Of a stretch of 64,000 nucleotides of DNA, positions 1-9,038 are shown one piece after another. Every line of letters begins with the position of its first letter. Position 1 is the stretch's first letter. Location of the stretch: NCBI RefSeq assembly GCF_018279705.1, contig NZ_CP036498.1, positions 1,691,001 to 1,755,000 on the forward strand. Direction: 5' to 3'. This DNA comes from Tardiphaga alba. Its GTDB lineage: Bacteria; Pseudomonadota; Alphaproteobacteria; Rhizobiales; Xanthobacteraceae. The notes beneath the pieces are model-generated. The model had not been told where the DNA came from and did no database searches. It saw only the letters and a list, made by a program, of their open reading frames with translations. A program made the position numbers and the translations under genes.

Positions 1-713
1 TCGACCGCGACCGGCTGCTGTCGGATGCCGTTCTCGGCCGCGAATTCCGCGACTGGTTGCTTGCGCCTGACAATCTTCGCGCCTTCGATCGCGGCACGGT
101 GGTGATCCCCGAGAAGTTTCTCGCAACAGCCTCGCTTGCCGCCACGCCGGTTGGCTTCGCGCCGTCATCGCTGCAGCCCGCCTTCGGCCTGATGGGCGAC
201 GGCAAGGGGGGCGGCGTCTTCACGGAGCGCGATGTCGTGACGGCGCTGGCGCGGGCCACGGCGCAGGGCGGCGCGCTGGACAATATCCGCTCACCGGACG
301 GCTTTGCGCGGCGGCTCAGCGATATCACCTGCGGCGGCTGTCATCAGATCCGGGGCATCGGCGGTTTCCACTTCACGGGTGCAGACACCTTGGCGACGCA
401 AGTGGTGCAGGGCGCGGTGCCGGCCTCGCCGCACTTTGCCGGGGATCAGCCGCGCCGTCGCGCTATCGTCATGTCGATACGCGATGGGAAGTTGCCGGAC
501 TTTTCGCGGGGATTCTCCGATCGGCCGCAAAAGCGCGGCAGTGCGGAACTGGCGGGCACGTCGCTGCTTAATGGCTGGGGCGCGACCTGCTACCGGCGGG
601 CTGCGCGCGGGCCGGCGGATGCCAGCTTTGCGTCATGGACCTGCGCTGACGGTCTGTCATGCCAGGCAGCTGGGGATGCGAATGCGCAGATCGGCATGTG
701 TTTTGTGAAATGA
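1..713 (+). CDS. C-terminal part of a CxxCH-containing protein (truncated by window edge)
   Basis: The reading frame is open from base 3 with no stop before the window edge, so the start lies upstream. The visible part holds one CGGCH motif (CxxCH, the c-type heme attachment signature) followed by a glycine-rich segment, and two further cysteines near the C-terminus (GLSC and GMCF). This suggests an exported heme protein or a cysteine-stabilised periplasmic protein, but I do not recognise the family and the signal peptide, if any, is outside the window. A small membrane-protein gene follows 19 bases later on the same strand and may be co-transcribed. Confidence 0.6.
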   Translation, partial: DRDRLLSDAVLGREFRDWLLAPDNLRAFDRGTVVIPEKFLATASLAATPVGFAPSSLQPAFGLMGDGKGGGVFTERDVVTALARATAQGGALDNIRSPDGFARRLSDITCGGCHQIRGIGGFHFTGADTLATQVVQGAVPASPHFAGDQPRRRAIVMSIRDGKLPDFSRGFSDRPQKRGSAELAGTSLLNGWGATCYRRAARGPADASFASWTCADGLSCQAAGDANAQIGMCFVK

Positions 714-732
714 CGAAGCCAGGGACAGGGCG

Positions 733-891
733 ATGAACGAGACCGAGAAAGAGATCAAGGACCGCGACATCGCCATCGCCGAAAACGAAAGCGCGAAGCA
801 GACCACCAGCGACATCCGCGTCAGCGTCTGGGCCATCGCCGTCGCAGTGCTGCTCGGGCTCGGCTTCTTCGGCTGGCTGCTGGCGCGCTAA
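733..891 (+). CDS. Small single-span membrane protein (52 aa)
   Basis: An ATG at 733 is preceded by a purine-rich AGGGACAGGG ribosome-binding region and opens a 52-residue frame. The first 30 residues are highly charged (many Glu, Lys, Asp), followed by one hydrophobic segment of about 20 residues (VWAIAVAVLLGLGFFGWLL) ending in Ala-Arg. This is the layout of a small inner-membrane protein with a charged N-terminal tail. It sits 19 bases after the CxxCH protein gene and converges on the glycosyltransferase gene. I recognise no family, and the function is unknown. Confidence 0.55.
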   Translation: MNETEKEIKDRDIAIAENESAKQTTSDIRVSVWAIAVAVLLGLGFFGWLLAR

Positions 892-898
892 ACGCCGC

Positions 899-2500
899 TC
901 ATGAGGCTCGCGCGACGCGCGCCAGTCGCATCGGTCGCGGTGCATCGGCCAGATTGCGCCAGCGATAGAGCGGCGTATCCGGCGCCGGATTGAGCTCCGG
1001 CGTCCAGCCCGTGATCTTCTCGATCTCGAAATAGCGCATCGGCGTGCCGCGCCACATGGTGGTGAAGGACCCGATAGGCTCCAGCGTCGCGCCCGCCGCG
1101 CGCAGCAATTCGCGCTGGTCATCGATGCCCGCAATCAGCAGGCCGGGATGACCGGTGATCTGCGCCGAGCCGGGATCGCTGAAATCGAGAAATCTGGCGC
1201 GCTCGGTCACCTGGACCACCGGCACGCGATCCCGCAGATGCCATCGGAGCATGGCATAGACGCGGTAATTGGTCGTCGCGATCCAGGTCGCGCCGGTGTT
1301 TCGCATGTCCTGCAGGGCCCTTTCGGCGACCTTGTCGTAGCCGGCTTCCGTGCCGACCGGATCGTTGCGGCCGAACAGATTCCATGGCGCCACCGTGCAG
1401 TAGAGGAATGACAGAACGACAAACGTCATCCCGACCGCGATCGACGCTTGAACGCTGCGCCAATAGATGCGGATCGTCCCGTTCGACCAGCCTTCGCCCG
1501 GCAGCTCGACCATGTTGATCGCAGCACCGGCGATGGCGGCGGGCCACAGGAACATCGGCCAGGTATCGCCGACGCGCAGGCTCAGCGATGTCCACACGAA
1601 GTACAGAAACGGCACCAGCACCGAGCTTGAGAACAGCAGCGCGATCGGATCCTGCCGGCGCCATCCGCGCCAGGCCGTGACGGCGCAGGCCGACACGATC
1701 AGCGGCAGCAGGACGAAGCCGACCTGCACGAATTGCAGGCCGAAGAACTCGCCGAATGTCCGCAGCGACCAGTCATGGGCTGCGGTCACCCGCACGAACT
1801 GGAAACGGAACGAAGCCCAGTCATGCGCCTCGTTCCAGATCAGCACCGGCGACGACACGATGATTGCAATCAGAGTCGCCAGCCAGGGATAGGGGCTTGT
1901 GAGCCAGCGCAGCCGCCAGGCCGGCACCAGCATGAAGACGAGGATGCCCGGCACGAACATCAGCGCGGTGAGCTTGGCCAGCATTGCGAGGCCGCCGAAC
2001 AGGCCGGTGGCGAGCCACCAGCGTCCGTCATTGGTCTCTGCCACCCGCACCATGGACCACAGCATGGCCACCGCGAACGGGATCATGGCCACGTCGGGCG
2101 CCACCTTTGCCATCAGCAATCCGTAATACAGCGCCGCTTCCGTCATCAGAGCGGTCACCACCATCGCGCGCAGATCCTGCGTGACGCGGCGGACGATATC
2201 GACGAGCAGGAGCTGCATGACGGCCATGGCGACGATGCCGGCGAAGCGGACGCCGAACGCCGTGTCCCCGAAGATCGCGGTGCCGAACCGGACGAACCAT
2301 GCGATCATCGGCGGATGATCTAGGAACGACAGCACGTTCTCCTGCGACCACGTCCAGTAATAGGCCTCGTCGGTGCGGAGTTCGAAAATGCCGGCAAAGA
2401 CCAGCCGCATCGCCATCATGGCGATGAGTAGTCCGCCGACCGCAAAAAGCGCCTGAGGGGTGACGTTGCGATGGAGGGGGCGAACCGGGAAGGGCGACAT
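899..2500 (-). CDS. Membrane glycosyltransferase, ArnT/PMT (GT39/GT83-like) family
   Basis: This is a polytopic membrane protein of about 533 residues. It has the N-terminal acidic motif DEAYYW in the first periplasmic loop and a nearby DHPP segment, both typical of dolichyl-phosphate-mannose or undecaprenyl-phosphate-sugar transferases of the ArnT/PMT superfamily. Many hydrophobic helices follow, then a soluble C-terminal region. Family members move a sugar from a polyprenyl-phosphate carrier to lipid A or another envelope acceptor on the periplasmic face; the acceptor here is unknown. I chose the ATG at 2500 (MSPFPV) because the 30 residues upstream, from a TTG at 2590, are polar and unlike a family N-terminus. 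The gene is divergent from the adenylate cyclase gene. Confidence 0.75.
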   Translation of the reverse strand: MSPFPVRPLHRNVTPQALFAVGGLLIAMMAMRLVFAGIFELRTDEAYYWTWSQENVLSFLDHPPMIAWFVRFGTAIFGDTAFGVRFAGIVAMAVMQLLLVDIVRRVTQDLRAMVVTALMTEAALYYGLLMAKVAPDVAMIPFAVAMLWSMVRVAETNDGRWWLATGLFGGLAMLAKLTALMFVPGILVFMLVPAWRLRWLTSPYPWLATLIAIIVSSPVLIWNEAHDWASFRFQFVRVTAAHDWSLRTFGEFFGLQFVQVGFVLLPLIVSACAVTAWRGWRRQDPIALLFSSSVLVPFLYFVWTSLSLRVGDTWPMFLWPAAIAGAAINMVELPGEGWSNGTIRIYWRSVQASIAVGMTFVVLSFLYCTVAPWNLFGRNDPVGTEAGYDKVAERALQDMRNTGATWIATTNYRVYAMLRWHLRDRVPVVQVTERARFLDFSDPGSAQITGHPGLLIAGIDDQRELLRAAGATLEPIGSFTTMWRGTPMRYFEIEKITGWTPELNPAPDTPLYRWRNLADAPRPMRLARVARAS

Positions 2501-2618
2501 CGCCGAGCTTGTGGGCTGGCAGCGAGGTGGTGTCAACTTGTTGACTGTATGACGGGATAGCCTGTTGGCGATGCGCTGCAGGATGGTCAATTGCCCGATC
2601 GCGTCTTAAGGTTTCTGC

Positions 2619-4382
2619 ATGTTTCCAGCCGCCGCGTCACGTTCTGCTCCATCCGCTGTCACGCCATCGTCGTGGTGGCGCGGGATCGGATTGCGCCAGG
2701 TTCGCCTTAGTTGCGGGCTGGTGCTGTTCACCTATCTGCTCAGCCATTTCATCAATCATGCGCTCGGCAATATTTCGATAGACGCGCTGCAGGCCGGCGT
2801 CGTCATCCATGCGGGCATCTGGCAGTTCTTTCCGATCGCGGTGATCTTCTACACATCCGCTGCGATCCATGCCGGTCTTGGCGTCTGGGCGCTGTATGAA
2901 CGCCGCCAGTTTCAGTGGCGGACGGTGGAGCCACTGCAGCTCGTGCTCGGGCTGACCATTCCCACACTCATTGTCGGCCATGTGGTCGGCGTGCGGCTCG
3001 GTGAAAATCTCTACGATATCGATCGCAGCTATCCGCAGGTGCTGGCAAGCTGGATCACGTCGCCGCTGCGGCTGTGGTCGATGTACACCGTCATCCTGGT
3101 GGCATGGACGCATGGCTGCATCGGTTTGTACTTCTGGCTGCGCCTGAAGCCATGGTTCAGGCGCGCATCGCCTTATCTGCTGGCCGCGGCCGTCCTGCTG
3201 CCGACGCTGGCGATGCTCGGTGTCTTCCAGGGGCAGCGCGCTGTGGCTGCAAGCCTCGCATCGCCGGAATGGCAGGCCGCCAATCTCGGCCCCGGCCAGG
3301 TCGGCACCGCCGCCCAGCAAGTCACGCTGGCTGCGATCATCGACAATCTGCTGATCGGCTATTTGGTGTTGCTGCTGCTCGTTTTGGCGGCGCGCGGCAT
3401 CCGCATCCTTGTCGAGCGGCGTGTCGGCATGATCAGCCTCGCCTATGGTGATGGCCGCATTGTGCGCGTGCCGATCGGGCTCAGCGTGCTCGAAGCCAGC
3501 CTGCGTCACCGGGTGCCGCATGCCAGCGTCTGCGGCGGGCGTGCGCGCTGCTCCACCTGCCGTATCCGCGTTACCAGCGACCTCGCCGTGCTGCCCGAAC
3601 CATCGGCGCGCGAGAGTTTCGTGCTCAGCCGGCTCGGCACGGATGGCGATCCCGCCATCCGTCTCGCCTGCCAGCTTCATCCAACCGCCGATCTCGCTTT
3701 CGTGCAGTTGCTGGCGCCGCATGCGTCGAGTGCGAATGCCCATGCCACGCATCCCGCGCGGATCGGGCAGGAGCGCTATCTCGTCTGCATGTTCATCGAC
3801 ATGCGCGGCTCGACGATGCTTGCCGAGAAGCGACTGCCTTACGATACGGTGTTCATCGTCAACCGCTTCCTTGCCGCCGTCTCGCAGGCCGTGGTCGCAT
3901 CGGGCGGCAAGCCGAACCAGTTCATCGGCGATGGCGAGCTCGCACTGTTCGGACTGAACTGCGATCCGCAGACGGCCTGCCGGCAGGCTTTGCGGGCGGC
4001 TGCCATGATTGCCGACAATATCGACGAGTTGAATCAAGCCTTGCAGCACGACCTGCCGCAGCCGCTGCGTTTTGGCATCGGCATTCACGGCGGCGAAGTC
4101 ATTGTCGGCGATATCGGTTATCGCGACAACATGGTGTTCACCGCACTCGGCGATCCCGTCAATGTCGCTGCGCGGCTGCAGGACATGACCAAGAGCCTGT
4201 CCTGCGATGCGATCGTGTCGGAAGGCGTATTTGCGTCTGCCGGTGTCGATGTCGAGACGCTTCCGGCGCATGATCTGCCGATCCGTGGCCGTGTCGCGCC
4301 GATCAAGGTGCGTGCGGTATCGGACACGCGTCTGCTGACGACGCTCGCACCGCATGCGCCGTCGGACACCGTGACGGTCTGA
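2619..4382 (+). CDS. cyaC: Membrane adenylate cyclase with SdhC-type diheme anchor, 2Fe-2S domain and class III catalytic domain (CyaC-type)
   Basis: Three modules are visible in 587 residues. Residues 25-265 form about six membrane helices with histidines at 47, 84, 121 and 165, matching the tetra-histidine signature of diheme-b succinate:quinone oxidoreductase anchors. Residues 270-360 are a plant-type ferredoxin domain with C305, C311, C314 and C351 as candidate 2Fe-2S ligands. Residues 385-570 are a class III cyclase domain with metal-binding Asp394 (FIDMRGST) and Asp438 (GDGE), and a later NVAAR segment carrying the transition-state Asn and Arg. This is the architecture of Sinorhizobium meliloti CyaC, described as a quinone/redox-responsive cAMP-forming enzyme. 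cAMP production here is inferred from that homology. It is divergent from the glycosyltransferase gene. Confidence 0.88.
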   Translation: MFPAAASRSAPSAVTPSSWWRGIGLRQVRLSCGLVLFTYLLSHFINHALGNISIDALQAGVVIHAGIWQFFPIAVIFYTSAAIHAGLGVWALYERRQFQWRTVEPLQLVLGLTIPTLIVGHVVGVRLGENLYDIDRSYPQVLASWITSPLRLWSMYTVILVAWTHGCIGLYFWLRLKPWFRRASPYLLAAAVLLPTLAMLGVFQGQRAVAASLASPEWQAANLGPGQVGTAAQQVTLAAIIDNLLIGYLVLLLLVLAARGIRILVERRVGMISLAYGDGRIVRVPIGLSVLEASLRHRVPHASVCGGRARCSTCRIRVTSDLAVLPEPSARESFVLSRLGTDGDPAIRLACQLHPTADLAFVQLLAPHASSANAHATHPARIGQERYLVCMFIDMRGSTMLAEKRLPYDTVFIVNRFLAAVSQAVVASGGKPNQFIGDGELALFGLNCDPQTACRQALRAAAMIADNIDELNQALQHDLPQPLRFGIGIHGGEVIVGDIGYRDNMVFTALGDPVNVAARLQDMTKSLSCDAIVSEGVFASAGVDVETLPAHDLPIRGRVAPIKVRAVSDTRLLTTLAPHAPSDTVTV

Positions 4383-4510
4383 ACGGATATTCAGAAAATT
4401 CCTGTCGAACCATCTCGAACCCGCTCCGAAACGGGTGCGACGAACTGGTGACGGATCACACAGACCGATCCCGCAACCAGCGCATCGCGCATCACTGAAG
4501 GAGACCGACC

Positions 4511-4750
4511 ATGTTTCGCAAGCTTGCTCTCGCACTCGTCGCAACAGCTTCCCTCGGCGCAGCAGCGCTGACGCCGTCCACTGCATCGGCCCATGGCTGG
4601 AAGCATCATCATGGCCATCACCACCACTTCCACGGCTACGGCCACGGCTTCCGCGTCGGCTATATCGGCGTCGGCCCCGGCTGCTACGTCACCCGCCGTG
4701 TCATGACGCCCTATGGCCTGCGCTGGCGCACCGTGAACGTCTGCTACTGA
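4511..4750 (+). CDS. Small secreted histidine-rich protein
   Basis: A strong GAAGGAGA ribosome-binding site precedes the ATG. The 79-residue product has a clear signal peptide (about residues 1-27, ending TASA). A histidine cluster follows (HHHGHHHHFHGYGHG, residues 32-46), then a short C-terminal region with two cysteines (GPGCY and NVCY) that could form a disulfide. Such His-rich periplasmic peptides are common in Bradyrhizobium relatives. Metal binding is plausible from composition, but no function is established. A GC-rich terminator hairpin follows 19 bases later. Confidence 0.7.
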   Translation: MFRKLALALVATASLGAAALTPSTASAHGWKHHHGHHHHFHGYGHGFRVGYIGVGPGCYVTRRVMTPYGLRWRTVNVCY

Positions 4751-4768
4751 TCCTCGCCTGACGATGGC

Positions 4769-4797
4769 AGCCCCGGCCCGGTTGGTCGGGGCTTTGT
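4769..4797 (+). terminator. Rho-independent terminator after the His-rich protein gene
   Basis: The arms AGCCCCG (4769-4775) and CGGGGCT (4787-4793) pair around an 11-base loop and are followed by a short TTTGTCGT tract. The position just after the stop at 4750 fits termination of that gene. Confidence 0.6.
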
Positions 4798-5051
4798 CGT
4801 GTTGCAGTGCATAGTACGTGCCGAACTATCATTGTCCGTTTCTGGTCCGCTTTTGCGACCTTCCGTCGCGTCAACCGCTTCCGAAGCGACGATACGGCGC
4901 GACTGATTTCAAAGTGAGCGTAAAATTCGCGATTGCCGCCCACCCTTTGTGCTGTCAAGCTGCGATACCCGCGCGTAAGCTGCCCGGGTTGGAGCGATCG
5001 GTTGGCGGGGACCGATATCCATTCTGGTGTGAGTCCCGCGGAGACGACGTG

Positions 5052-5252
5052 ATGGCTAAAGGTACTGTGAAGTGGTTCAACCCGACCAAAGGCTATGGCT
5101 TCATTCAGCCGGCAGCGGGTGGCAAAGACGTGTTCGTGCATATCTCCGCGGTTCAGAAGGCCGGCCTGACGTCGTTGAACGAAGGTCAGACCATCGAGTT
5201 CGAGGAAGTCGCCAATCGCGGCAAGACCTCGGCCGAGAACCTCAAGGTCTGA
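5052..5252 (+). CDS. Cold-shock domain protein (CspA family)
   Basis: The 66-residue product is a single cold-shock domain. It has RNP1 (KGYGFI) and RNP2 (VFVHISA) nucleic-acid-binding motifs in an [10 protein letters not shown] context, the standard length and layout of CspA-type RNA chaperones. The ATG at 5052 was chosen because the frame upstream (to 4818) encodes nothing family-like. About 250 bases between the preceding terminator and this ATG carry no gene and probably contain the promoter and a long 5' leader, as is usual for csp genes whose leader controls translation by temperature. Which paralogue this is cannot be decided from the sequence. Confidence 0.9.
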   Translation: MAKGTVKWFNPTKGYGFIQPAAGGKDVFVHISAVQKAGLTSLNEGQTIEFEEVANRGKTSAENLKV

Positions 5253-5495
5253 TCTTCTCATGGTTCGGTCAGGCGGCGCCTGATCCGGATCTGAGCGTGG
5301 TGTGATCGGGGCACCGGCCGGATCGGCCGGGTGACGGAACTCCAGACTATCGCGCCAGGACTTTGACGATGCATCCGGCAGGGTGGCTTGCGAGAGCCTC
5401 CCGCGTGCAGGATGCCATATGCGTGCTGCGCGCGTGACGCGACGACGCCACGGATTCGGCTTCACCGAAATCCGGTTTCCCCGAACGCCTAAAAC

Positions 5496-6131
5496 TCAGT
5501 CTTCCTTGACCCATTGCGCGACCGGCATCACGGCTGGCGGCTGGGCGAAAGCCTGCGTCCACATATCCACGGTCCATTCGGCCCGCGTCGCCTTGTCGAG
5601 CAGCACCGCGGTATTGTGCGGCGTCTGCAGCGCCAGTGCATTGCCGCGATAATGCGGGTTGCCCACGGTGTGGTGCTTGAGCAAGCCCCAGTCCTGCATG
5701 ATCAGCAGCAGGCTGGTGACATTGCGGGTCGTGTCCCAGCAATCGAAATTGTGCTTGTCGTCGAAATAGCGAAAGTCGGCCTTTGCGATGCGCTTGCTGG
5801 TGCCGATGACCGGTCCGACGCGACGATCGAACCAGATCACCGCCTTCTGCACCGCTGCGCGTTCGGCGACCGCCGATGCCTTGCCGCCGGCCATGATCTT
5901 GGTGAGGGCCGAACGATCCGCGGTGGTGAAATCGAAGATATGACGTCGCTTGCAGGTGAAGCCGTAGCAGACCGTCATGGAACTCGCCGAGGGCGGATAG
6001 ATCGAGACCGATGTGTAGAGATCGGCGACCTCACGCGACATCTCGATGGCCTTTGCCGGGGACGCCAGCGTCACGGTGAGCATCACACCGGCCGCGACCA
6101 ACGCGCTGCGTTGCAAAATTCCGAATGACAT
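5496..6131 (-). CDS. Secreted protein of unknown function (211 aa)
   Basis: The ATG at 6131 gives a product with a clear signal peptide (MSFGILQRSALVAAG... ending SPAKA, about 28 residues). The open frame continues upstream to 6329, but that extension is not signal-like. The mature protein has paired cysteines (VCYGFTCKRR) and a conserved-looking NFDCWDTTRN segment followed by a histidine-containing GLLKHHTVGNPHYRG stretch. I do not recognise the family. It is probably periplasmic. It is flanked by 240 bases after the csp gene and a 279-base promoter region toward the divergent CoA-transferase gene. Confidence 0.65.
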   Translation of the reverse strand: MSFGILQRSALVAAGVMLTVTLASPAKAIEMSREVADLYTSVSIYPPSASSMTVCYGFTCKRRHIFDFTTADRSALTKIMAGGKASAVAERAAVQKAVIWFDRRVGPVIGTSKRIAKADFRYFDDKHNFDCWDTTRNVTSLLLIMQDWGLLKHHTVGNPHYRGNALALQTPHNTAVLLDKATRAEWTVDMWTQAFAQPPAVMPVAQWVKED

Positions 6132-6410
6132 CAATTCGCCGAGCCCTGTCACATCCGTCGTTGAAATTAGCGGAGGGCTCTCATGATGCCAAGCTCGCTG
6201 AGATATTGCCACTAGCGGGGACGGCAGCCTTGGAGTGGCAGGCACGACGTGTCCGCGCTGCCATGCGTGTGCATCACCCCGCCACTCTCTGGCGTGGGGC
6301 GAAAGTGCGTTGCATCGACCATGCGACATGGGCCAAATGGGCTGTCGGATTGATCGTGGAATTTAATTCCGGCAGACGGCAAGAGCAATGAAATCGACGG
6401 GAGTGACGCG

Positions 6411-7637
6411 ATGGAAGACGGTCTGTTCAAGGGGCTGAAGGTTCTGGATTGCGCGAGTTTTATCGCGGCACCGGCTGCAGCCACCGTGCTGTCCGACTTC
6501 GGCGCCGACGTCATCAAAATCGAGCCGCCCGGCGCCGGCGATCCCTATCGCAACCTGCCCAATCTGCCCGGCTATCCCAGGAGCGAGCACAACTATGCGT
6601 GGATGATGGAGAGCCGCAACAAGAAGAGTCTGGCGCTCGATCTGGCCAATCCGGAAGCCCGCGAGATCCTCTACAAGCTGATCGCGGAAGCCGATGTCTT
6701 CATCACCAATTTCCCGCCGCCGGTGCGCCGGAAACTGAAGATCGCCTACGAGGATATCGCCCATCTCAACGAGAAGCTGATCTATGCCAGCTTCACCGGC
6801 TATGGTGAAACCGGCGCCGAGGCCGACAAGCCCGGTTTCGACAGCACCGCCTGGTGGGCGCGTTCCGGCATGATGGATCTCGTCCGCGCCGATGAAGACA
6901 CCACGCCGGCCCGCTCGATCGCGGGCATGGGCGACCATCCCTGCGCCATGGCACTGTATGGCGCCATCGTCACCGCGCTCTACAAGCGCGAGAAGACCGG
7001 CAAGGGATGCCAGGTGAAATCGAATCTGATGGCCAATGGCGTGTGGTCGTCCAGCGTATTGGCGCAGGCCAGGCTTGTCGGCGCGAAATTCGAGAAGCGC
7101 CGCGGCCGCGAGGAGGCGCTCAACGCCGTTACCAATCACTATAAGTGCCGCGATGGCCGCTGGCTGATGCTCTCGCTCTTGGCGGAAGAACGCCAGTGGC
7201 CGGCTTTCACCAAGTGCCTCGAGCGTCCGGACCTGTTCGAAGATCCGCGCTTCGCCACTAAGCCGGATCGCCATGCCAATTCAGTCGAACTGATCAAGAT
7301 CCTCGACGAGGTTTTCGCCAAACGCGATCTCGCGGACTGGCGCAAGCGCCTCGACGGCAATGGTCTCGTCTTCGGCTTTGTCGGCATTCTCGATGACATC
7401 CCCAACGATCAGCAGATGAAGGATAATGATGTGCTGGTGCCGTTCGAGGGGACCGACATCCTCACCATCAACAGTCCGATCTGGGTCGGCGGCGAAACCA
7501 AGCGCCAGCCAAAGTTGCCGCCGTCACTCGGCCAGCACAGCGACGAAATCCTGCGCGCCATGGGCTATGACGATCACCAGATCGAAGGCCTGCGTGCGGC
7601 GGGGCAGTGGGCTAATTTGAAGTCACGGGGCGGGTGA
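6411..7637 (+). CDS. CaiB/BaiF family (class III) CoA-transferase
   Basis: The 408-residue product has the family N-terminus (GLKVLDCASFIAAPAAA, then LSDFGADVIKIEPP) and the usual length for formyl-CoA/carnitine-type CoA-transferases. These enzymes move CoA between carboxylic acids through an aspartyl-CoA intermediate; the catalytic Asp would lie in the LVRADEDTTP region, though I cannot assign it with certainty. The ATG has a good GGGAG ribosome-binding site. It stands alone, with no acyl-CoA genes beside it, so the substrate cannot be inferred. It is distinct from the second family member at 20662-21759. Confidence 0.85.
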   Translation: MEDGLFKGLKVLDCASFIAAPAAATVLSDFGADVIKIEPPGAGDPYRNLPNLPGYPRSEHNYAWMMESRNKKSLALDLANPEAREILYKLIAEADVFITNFPPPVRRKLKIAYEDIAHLNEKLIYASFTGYGETGAEADKPGFDSTAWWARSGMMDLVRADEDTTPARSIAGMGDHPCAMALYGAIVTALYKREKTGKGCQVKSNLMANGVWSSSVLAQARLVGAKFEKRRGREEALNAVTNHYKCRDGRWLMLSLLAEERQWPAFTKCLERPDLFEDPRFATKPDRHANSVELIKILDEVFAKRDLADWRKRLDGNGLVFGFVGILDDIPNDQQMKDNDVLVPFEGTDILTINSPIWVGGETKRQPKLPPSLGQHSDEILRAMGYDDHQIEGLRAAGQWANLKSRGG

Positions 7638-7758
7638 GGCAAAGCCGTCATCCGTCCGATGGCCGTGGTGCTCGCGCATGGCGTCTTGTCGCAGATCACG
7701 GCAGGGTGACCGCTTGGCGGCAGGCCGGATTGACGGCATGATCGATTGGTATTTATTT

Positions 7759-7771
7759 CCGGCATTGCCGG
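7759..7771. promoter_or_regulatory. Short palindrome upstream of the LuxR-type regulator gene
   Basis: CCGGCA-T-TGCCGG is a perfect 6-bp inverted repeat around one base, in an AT-richer stretch about 40 bases before the ATG at 7812. The position suits an operator or autoregulatory site; this is inference from symmetry and location only. Confidence 0.3.
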
Positions 7772-7811
7772 CTCTTATTTCAATCGTTCATTGGGTCATG
7801 CGGGATCGCAT

Positions 7812-8915
7812 ATGCAGTCTGGTCTGGTCGATCGTATCTATGAATGCTCCTTCGTGCCTGACCTGTGGCCGGGCGTCCTCGACGAACTCGCGGCTCTCAC
7901 CGACTCCCGCGGCGGGCTGCTGTTCTCGGTGCGCAGCCGGGTGCTGAAATGGACGGCCTCCGACAGGCTGAGCGACATCTTCCGGTCCTATGTGGAGGAT
8001 GGCTGGTTTCCGCAATGCAAGCGGCGCGTTTGCCTGTTCGGTCAGACGGAGCCCAGCTTTTTCGTCGAGCATGATTTCTGGACGTCGGAAGAGATCGACA
8101 CCAATCCGATCTATCGCGACTTCTTCCGGCCGCACGGTCTCGGCTGGTCGGCGGGGACGGGGCTGCAGATGCCCACCGGCGACAATATCGTGTTCAGCGT
8201 CGAGCGTGATTTCAGCCGCGGGCCGATCGAGCGCGAGCGCGTGACGTTGCTGAACGAGCTGCGTGGCCATCTGGCGCGTAGTGCTTTCGTGGCGGCGCGG
8301 CTCGGCCTGCAGCGCGCCAAGGGCGCCAGCGACACGCTGTCCGCGATGGGCTTGCCGGCGCTGCTGCTCGGGCTCGACGGCACGGTGATCGAGGCCAATG
8401 CGCAGATCGCCGACATGCCGACCCAGCTGCAGTGGCGCGCCAACAATCGGGTCGCCTTGCTCGATAGCCGCGCGAATGAATTGCTCGGCGCAGCACTCGC
8501 GGCGCTCAACAACGATCCCGCCGCCGCCGTGCGCTCGTTCCCGCTACGCGATGCCGAGGACAAGGCGGTGTCGGTGGCGCATATCGTTCCGGTCCGGCGC
8601 ACGGCGCAGGACATCTTCGCCGGCAGCTACGCGCTGCTGGTGATCACGCCGGTGACCACCGGCAAGGCGCCGCCGGTCGAATTGCTGCGCTCGCTGTTCG
8701 ACCTCACCGCTTCCGAAGCGCGGGTGGCGCGCGGACTGGTGGCGGGGCAGACGCTGGAGGAAATCGCAGCCAGCGGCGGCGTCGCCATCTCGACGATCCG
8801 CACCCAGGTGCGTCAGGTGCTCGAAAAGACCGGATGCACAAGGCAGGCGGAAGTGGTCTCGCTGCTGGCCAATATCTCGCTCGGGCCGGGCAGTGCCAAC
8901 GCGCCTTCGGCATAG
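7812..8915 (+). CDS. LuxR-family helix-turn-helix transcriptional regulator
   Basis: The start at 7812 (MQSGLVDRIYECSF) follows the pattern of this group; an upstream in-frame ATG at 7746 adds an unlikely leader. The 367-residue product ends in a LuxR-type HTH at about residues 305-360 (LTASEARVARGLVAGQTLEEIA, then a STIRTQVRQVLEKTG recognition helix). The N-terminal 280 residues are a PAS/GAF-like sensory region rather than an acyl-homoserine-lactone domain, and no luxI gene is near. Targets and signal are unknown. Paired inverted repeats lie just downstream, before the next small gene, and could be binding sites. Confidence 0.75.
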   Translation: MQSGLVDRIYECSFVPDLWPGVLDELAALTDSRGGLLFSVRSRVLKWTASDRLSDIFRSYVEDGWFPQCKRRVCLFGQTEPSFFVEHDFWTSEEIDTNPIYRDFFRPHGLGWSAGTGLQMPTGDNIVFSVERDFSRGPIERERVTLLNELRGHLARSAFVAARLGLQRAKGASDTLSAMGLPALLLGLDGTVIEANAQIADMPTQLQWRANNRVALLDSRANELLGAALAALNNDPAAAVRSFPLRDAEDKAVSVAHIVPVRRTAQDIFAGSYALLVITPVTTGKAPPVELLRSLFDLTASEARVARGLVAGQTLEEIAASGGVAISTIRTQVRQVLEKTGCTRQAEVVSLLANISLGPGSANAPSA

Positions 8916-8947
8916 CGTGTCAGTCCTTCATCAATTTGGCGGATGAC

Positions 8948-8992
8948 GCGATCGGAGGCCGATCGCACTTTATGCGTGACAGTACCTGTCAC
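8948..8992. promoter_or_regulatory. Two adjacent perfect inverted repeats upstream of a small exported protein gene
   Basis: GCGATCGG-AGG-CCGATCGC (8948-8966, 8-bp arms) and GTGACAG-TAC-CTGTCAC (8976-8992, 7-bp arms) lie nine bases apart, 47-91 bases before the ATG at 9039 and 33 bases after the LuxR-type gene. Both have the same 3-base spacing, as dimeric-regulator sites often do. They could also act as a weak terminator for the upstream gene, but there is no T-tract. Confidence 0.4.
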
Positions 8993-9038
8993 CATCTCCC
9001 GCTGGGGCGGAGATGGCATTTCGCATATGGAGGACATC

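Noticed and set aside
2637..4586. 649-codon minus-strand frame opposite the adenylate cyclase gene
   Set aside because: It is the antisense of a clearly recognised protein, is rich in Arg/His/Gln typical of GC-rich shadows, and matches no family.
7812..8915. LuxR-type gene as a quorum-sensing receptor
   Set aside because: The N-terminal region lacks autoinducer-domain features and no luxI-type synthase is in the window.
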